Part shown: positions 60,232 to 64,000 of the stretch, in pieces
Numbering within the stretch: the stretch's first letter is position 1
Layout: each line of letters opens with the position of its first letter
Source: Aequorivita antarctica
GTDB lineage: Bacteria > Bacteroidota > Bacteroidia > Flavobacteriales > Flavobacteriaceae
Length of the DNA stretch: 64,000 bases
NCBI RefSeq assembly: GCF_007997155.1
Contig: NZ_VORT01000014.1
Location: 1 to 64,000 of the forward strand
Direction: 5' to 3'
Program-made: the position numbers and the translations under genes
The notes under the pieces: model-generated
What the model was told of the DNA's origin: nothing
Database searches by the model: none
Seen by the model: the letters and a program-made list of their open reading frames with translations, nothing else

Positions 60232-60876
60232 TCAGACCTCTATCTTCTTCAGCTCTTTATAGTTTTTGTGAAGTCTTCGCAACAAAATTCCATAAACAAT
60301 TCTGTAAAACAACAGAACGAAACCAATCATTACAATTCCAAAAAGGATTTGAATAACAAAGAACATTTTCATGAACCTTTCCTGTGAAATGTTTGTTATG
60401 CCGTAATCTTCAGTCATAAACCTAAAAACAATATCTTGGTTTACGTAGTAATAAAAATTGATACCGATTATTAGTAAAACCGAAGCCGTAACGTTGTAAA
60501 TCACAAAATACTTGACAGTTTTACGGGTGCGCAAAATATTTTTCATCAAGTCTTTTATAGAATCTGTAGTTGAAATTTTGCGATAGTTTCTGTAAAAAAG
60601 GAATATAAAAAAACCAAAAACAGAATAGTTCAGTACATTAACCCCTATCAAGATGTTATGCAACCCAATGTCATCACTGAACTTGGTGCTAGATTCTGGT
60701 ACAAGAAAGGAAAGTAACGTCCAAAAAAGAATCTCGGCAATACTTATGTAGAATATCCACTTCACTATGGAAGAGGATTTTTTCAAAAGCATTTTATAGA
60801 TGTCGTTATAGGACAAATGCGGCAGCACCTGCTCTTGGCTCTGCCATTGTTTTTTTAATATTTCTAATTCATCCAT
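60232..60876 (-). CDS. Membrane protein downstream of an ECF sigma factor
   Basis: 214 residues, four helices in two pairs (about 38-60, 75-96, 118-142, 170-195). Six bases after the sigma gene. The position suggests an anti-sigma-like partner, but no zinc-finger or known anti-sigma domain is seen. Family not recognised. Confidence 0.7.
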   Translation of the reverse strand: MDELEILKKQWQSQEQVLPHLSYNDIYKMLLKKSSSIVKWIFYISIAEILFWTLLSFLVPESSTKFSDDIGLHNILIGVNVLNYSVFGFFIFLFYRNYRKISTTDSIKDLMKNILRTRKTVKYFVIYNVTASVLLIIGINFYYYVNQDIVFRFMTEDYGITNISQERFMKMFFVIQILFGIVMIGFVLLFYRIVYGILLRRLHKNYKELKKIEV

Positions 60877-60882
60877 AGTGGG

Positions 60883-61377
60883 TTACGGATTTATAATAGT
60901 TCGTAATTTTTCCTTTATCCTGTTCATTTTTACTCTCGCGTTAACTTCGGTTATACCAAGTGTTTCTGAAATTTCTCTATAATTTTTGTCTTCCAAATAG
61001 AGAAACACAAGGGCTTTGTCTATATCGTTTAAATCTTTTACGGCACTATACATTAATTTTAACTGCTGTTCTGCAGTATCATCATAAGGCTCTGCGGAAA
61101 TCTTAAAACTAACCCCTTCAAAATCTTGTGTTTTTATGCTGCGCTTTGATTTTCTATAAAGTGTAATTGCTGTATTTAAAGCCACTCGGTACATCCACGT
61201 ACTGAACTTAGAATCACCCCGAAATTTCGGGTAAGCACGCCAAAGCTGAATGGTTATTTCCTGAAACAGGTCGTTGTGGGCGTCGCTGTCGTTGGTGTAT
61301 AACCTACAGATTTTGTGTACGATGTTTTGGTTTTCCTCCAGTTGGGAAACAAAACCATGTTCAAGTTCTTGGTTCAA
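60883..61377 (-). CDS. ECF-type RNA polymerase sigma factor
   Basis: 164 residues. Sigma region 2 (DLFQEITIQLWRAYPKFRG and STWMYRVALNTAI, about 36-74) and region 4 (YLEDKNYREISETLGITEVN, about 127-146). Directs transcription of a stress or envelope regulon. In an operon with the membrane protein above; divergent from ndh. Confidence 0.9.
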   Translation of the reverse strand: MNQELEHGFVSQLEENQNIVHKICRLYTNDSDAHNDLFQEITIQLWRAYPKFRGDSKFSTWMYRVALNTAITLYRKSKRSIKTQDFEGVSFKISAEPYDDTAEQQLKLMYSAVKDLNDIDKALVFLYLEDKNYREISETLGITEVNARVKMNRIKEKLRTIINP

Positions 61378-61491
61378 TGGTTTTTTGTTGGCTTTTTTAT
61401 TAGTGTTCTTCTGAATTGCTTTGTTACAAAAATCTTAAAAAATAAGCGAATTCACGGAACAAATCGTACTTTTATGCATTATAAAAAAACG

Positions 61492-62766
61492 ATGAATATT
61501 CCTGAAACTGGCACTCCCCGAATTGTAGTTATAGGTGGTGGATTTGCTGGGATTTCTTTCATAAAAAAGCTGAAAAAAGAAAAGGTACAGATTGTACTTT
61601 TTGACAGACATAACTACCACACTTTTCAACCTTTATTGTATCAAGTTTCAACTGCCGGTCTTGAACCTGATTCCATAGCGTATCCGCTTCGGAAAGTTTT
61701 CAGAAAAAGCATGGATTTTCACTTTAGGATGGCTGAGGTTGAAAAAATTGATACCGAAACTTCTACCATTTTTTCTTCCGTTGGGAGCCTAAGATACGAT
61801 TACTTGGTAGTCGCAACAGGTACTCGGACCAATTTCTTTGGAAATGAAAGTATTGCTCATAACAGCATGCCAATGAAAACGGTGCCTCAAGCGCTGAACA
61901 TTCGCAGTTTGATACTTCAAAATATTGAACAGGCCGATATTACAGTTGATGAAGTGGAACGAAAACGACTACTGAATTTTGTAATCGCTGGCGCAGGACC
62001 AACCGGAGTTGAGCTTGCTGGAGCTTTGGCTGAATTCCGAAAAGGAATTTTAGAAAATGATTACCCCGAACTCGATGAAGAGGAAATGAACGTTCACCTT
62101 ATAGAAGGACAGAACCGGGTTTTGCCGCCTATGAGCGAAACCGTTTCAAAAAAAGCGCAAAAATTCCTTGAAAAGCTTGGGGTGCAAATTCACTTGGAAA
62201 CATTTATCAGTGGTTATGATGGAAAAACGGTAACCACAAAAGATGGTAAAAAGTTTGAAACTGCTACATTTATTTGGGCTGCTGGAGTAACAGGAGCACT
62301 CATTAAAGGGATAAATGGTGAATCGTTGGTTGAAAGAGTAAACCGTTATAAAGTCGATGAATTTAATAAGGTAAATGGATTTGATAATATTTTCGCGTTA
62401 GGAGATATTGCTTTGATGGACTCCAAAGAATATCCTAAAGGGCATCCGCAAGTTGCACAACCCGCTATACAACAGGGTAAGAATCTTGGGAAAAACTTTA
62501 GAAAAATGCTTCATGGTGATAAAATGGAACCTTTTAAATATTTCGATAAAGGAACCATGGCCACCGTAGGAAGAAACAAAGCCGTAGTTGACATTGGCAG
62601 AATGCACTTTGGTGGTGCCATTGCCTGGTTTTTATGGATGTTTGTTCACCTTTGGTTTTTGGTGGGCTTCAGAAATAGAGTAGTTACCTTTTTCAATTGG
62701 ACATATAGTTACATTAACTATGATCGGGCGGCACGATTAATTATTCGTCCTTTTAAAAAAAGTTAA
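61492..62766 (+). CDS. ndh: Type II NADH dehydrogenase-like flavoprotein
   Basis: 424 residues from the ATG at 61492; a frame from 61315 overlaps the sigma gene and lacks homology-like content. FAD motif VVIGGGFAGIS, NADH motif VIAGAGPTGVELAGAL near 163-178, DIALMDSKEYPKGHPQVAQPA near 306-326 and hydrophobic C-terminal helices for the membrane. Transfers electrons from NADH to quinone without proton pumping. Confidence 0.9.
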   Translation: MNIPETGTPRIVVIGGGFAGISFIKKLKKEKVQIVLFDRHNYHTFQPLLYQVSTAGLEPDSIAYPLRKVFRKSMDFHFRMAEVEKIDTETSTIFSSVGSLRYDYLVVATGTRTNFFGNESIAHNSMPMKTVPQALNIRSLILQNIEQADITVDEVERKRLLNFVIAGAGPTGVELAGALAEFRKGILENDYPELDEEEMNVHLIEGQNRVLPPMSETVSKKAQKFLEKLGVQIHLETFISGYDGKTVTTKDGKKFETATFIWAAGVTGALIKGINGESLVERVNRYKVDEFNKVNGFDNIFALGDIALMDSKEYPKGHPQVAQPAIQQGKNLGKNFRKMLHGDKMEPFKYFDKGTMATVGRNKAVVDIGRMHFGGAIAWFLWMFVHLWFLVGFRNRVVTFFNWTYSYINYDRAARLIIRPFKKS

Positions 62767-62815
62767 GGATTACAAGTTGCACGTTAAAAGATATTAATCA
62801 GGTGAAACCTGAAAT

Positions 62816-63145
62816 TTACTGAACTTTTACTGGAATTGGTCCACCATTAGATACCCAGCCGCCACCAATTTCGTCAAGATTAACATCCAGCTCGTCCGTG
62901 GTTTCAATCTTTTTTATATTAACCTTAACTTCGTCATAGGTGTCAACGCTTTTTAGGTTTACGTTCAGTTCATCGTAAGTGTTGATATCCACCAAACGTA
63001 CGTCCATTACTTCGTTTACGGTTTTTGTTTCAATATTTTCAGAAGCGTAGGCCGAAGGAAAAATTTCAAAATCCTTTATCACATTGATCGTTAAACAAAT
63101 GGCAATGATGGTCAGGATTGTTTTTGTATACTTGTCTGTTTTCAT
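62816..63145 (-). CDS. Secreted repeat protein, unknown
   Basis: 109 residues. N-terminal signal or anchor (about 8-24), then about three 13-residue units such as TYDELNVNLKSVD and TYDEVKVNIKKIE followed by TTDELDVNL, and a Gly/Pro-rich end. A similar organisation of exported beta-repeat proteins is common in flavobacteria but no family name can be assigned. Confidence 0.6.
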   Translation of the reverse strand: MKTDKYTKTILTIIAICLTINVIKDFEIFPSAYASENIETKTVNEVMDVRLVDINTYDELNVNLKSVDTYDEVKVNIKKIETTDELDVNLDEIGGGWVSNGGPIPVKVQ

Positions 63146-63190
63146 AATTTGAGTTTTAAAATTCAGTATTTTTTAATTCCTAAATACTTA

Positions 63191-63787
63191 TTAGCAGTTT
63201 TTGTATTTATCGTGAAGGCCTACACCTTGCTTTATCATTCCGGAACACTTTTCAAGGCGGTTTTGTTGGGTTGCTTCGCGTTTCGCTTCTCCAATATATT
63301 CGGCATATTCACGCTGTTTGCCAGACGTTAAATTGTTATAGCTTTCTTTTAAAATTTTGTCCTTCGCCATTGCATTTCTGAAAATATCGGGAATGGAAAC
63401 CTCTTTTTTCTTGACTGGTTTCATTTCCTTTCCAGCTTTGGCATTGACGATTGCTTCTTCAATATATTGTAAAATGAGTTCGGAATCAATTTCATCTTCT
63501 TCCTCAAATCGCCACTGTCTAAGGGCTTTTGTTATACCTTCCTGGGCATTGATTAGTTTATTGTGTTTGTCTTTTAAAAACACCCCTTGATGGAACCAAA
63601 GCGCCATATGGTTTTTAAAATCTGCCATTGCAGCAACCATCTTTCCATCCAAGGTATATGTGGGTTTCCCCCATTTCACTTCTTCTTTCAGTTCTGTTTT
63701 TTGAAAAACTTCGCGAAGTTGCTGCAGTTTTTCTTTCCACTTAGTTTGATTTGCTAAAAAAGCATCTACTTTTTGAGAATCGGTCAT
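63191..63787 (-). CDS. YdeI/DUF1801 family protein
   Basis: 198 residues. DUF1801 domain in the N-terminal two-thirds (LREVFQKTELKEEVKWGKPTYTL and FKNHMALWFHQGVF), then a YdeI-type C-terminus with ADP-like Lys-rich segment (SGKQREYAEYIGEAKREAT). Cytoplasmic, role unknown; members are often called OmpD-associated. Confidence 0.87.
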   Translation of the reverse strand: MTDSQKVDAFLANQTKWKEKLQQLREVFQKTELKEEVKWGKPTYTLDGKMVAAMADFKNHMALWFHQGVFLKDKHNKLINAQEGITKALRQWRFEEEDEIDSELILQYIEEAIVNAKAGKEMKPVKKKEVSIPDIFRNAMAKDKILKESYNNLTSGKQREYAEYIGEAKREATQQNRLEKCSGMIKQGVGLHDKYKNC

Positions 63788-64000
63788 TTTGCTTTGTTTT
63801 CTTCCGAAGATACAATTTTTCCATTTTTTGTTTCAGAAAAAAATAGAATTGAATTTTGGTGAAAAGTCACTAAAATTAAATGTTCAAGAACTTTTCAATT
63901 CCGAAAATTATATTTCAAAATATTTTATTTGTTGATAAATAAAACAAATTTATTGTTTATAAATAAATATTTATCTAATTTCGCAATGTAAATCTAAATC
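63788..64000. other. AT-rich end of window, no gene seen
   Basis: Very AT-rich with TTATTTAT/ATAAATAA words that can pair with each other (about 63930-63975). May contain the promoter of a gene beyond the window. No coding frame of note. Confidence 0.4.

Noticed and set aside
1-64000. CRISPR array, prophage, transposase or rRNA operon
   Set aside because: No regularly spaced direct repeats, no cas, phage or transposase genes and no rRNA sequence were seen.

Overview
The window comes from a low-GC member of the Bacteroidota, most likely a marine-type Flavobacteriaceae; the genus cannot be fixed from sequence alone. Supporting signs are promoters with a TAnnTTTG -7 element, a fused CcoNO cytochrome oxidase, a one-heme CcoP, GIN-domain and PspC/PadR genes, a CPA2 antiporter with a long C-terminal domain, and SpoIIM/RDD/DUF58/MoxR gene blocks typical of that family.

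Positions 1-36000 form a dense denitrification and micro-oxic respiration region. In order: two small cassette-like genes (104-1146); a complete nitric oxide reductase operon norC-norB-norQ-norD-norE-norF (1487-7017); two more cassette-like genes (7094-8352); an ADP-forming acyl-CoA ligase (8573-10630) divergent from a second cytochrome c plus NorB-like pair that is fused as an operon to nadA, nadB and a thioredoxin-like gene (10816-15665); an acetyl-CoA hydrolase/transferase (15752-17017); two Rrf2 regulators, a hemerythrin and the iron-sulfur repair protein RIC (17134-19456); a divergent heme-copper-oxidase-like membrane protein (19584-20801); the copper ATPase CcoI and the cbb3 operon ccoS-NO-Q-P-G-H plus a TauE-like gene (21176-30137); and, on the minus strand, a porin, copper nitrite reductase NirK with a C-terminal cytochrome c, an FGE-like protein, Sco1 and HemN (30318-35979). 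Nitrite to nitric oxide to nitrous oxide is therefore encoded; no nosZ, nar or nap gene is present in the window.

The strongest non-coding signal is a shared promoter design. Eight Crp/Fnr-type boxes (TGAY-N4-RTCA) lie before nor, the ligase/norC2 pair, the acetyl-CoA hydrolase, ric, ccoI, ccoS, the porin-nirK operon and hemN. In every case the box centre lies exactly 33 bp from the centre of a TAnnTTTG-like -7 element, which places the activator near -41.5. One box appears to serve both directions. A separate 28-bp perfect palindrome overlaps the core promoter of the second Rrf2 gene, and a half copy of it occurs at ric. The regulator that binds the TGAY boxes is not encoded here.

The most unusual protein is the second NorB-like subunit (11237-12565). 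It keeps the TM7 His pair and the heme b3 His but has lost the TM6 His and Glu of the FeB site, and it replaces the TM10 low-spin heme His with Met. A second degenerate oxidase-like protein (19584-20801) lacks the TM7 His pair.

Positions 36000-64000 are ordinary flavobacterial chromosome: antiporter, MscS channel, YeiH-like exporter, tRNA-Pro with broken flanking copies, mqo, trxB, an envelope-stress block (PspC, PadR, GIN), OxyR, a DUF58/MoxR/DUF4350/DUF4129/SpoIIM/RDD block, TRIC-like channel, cyclophilin, Nudix, acyltransferase, an ECF sigma factor and a type II NADH dehydrogenase.
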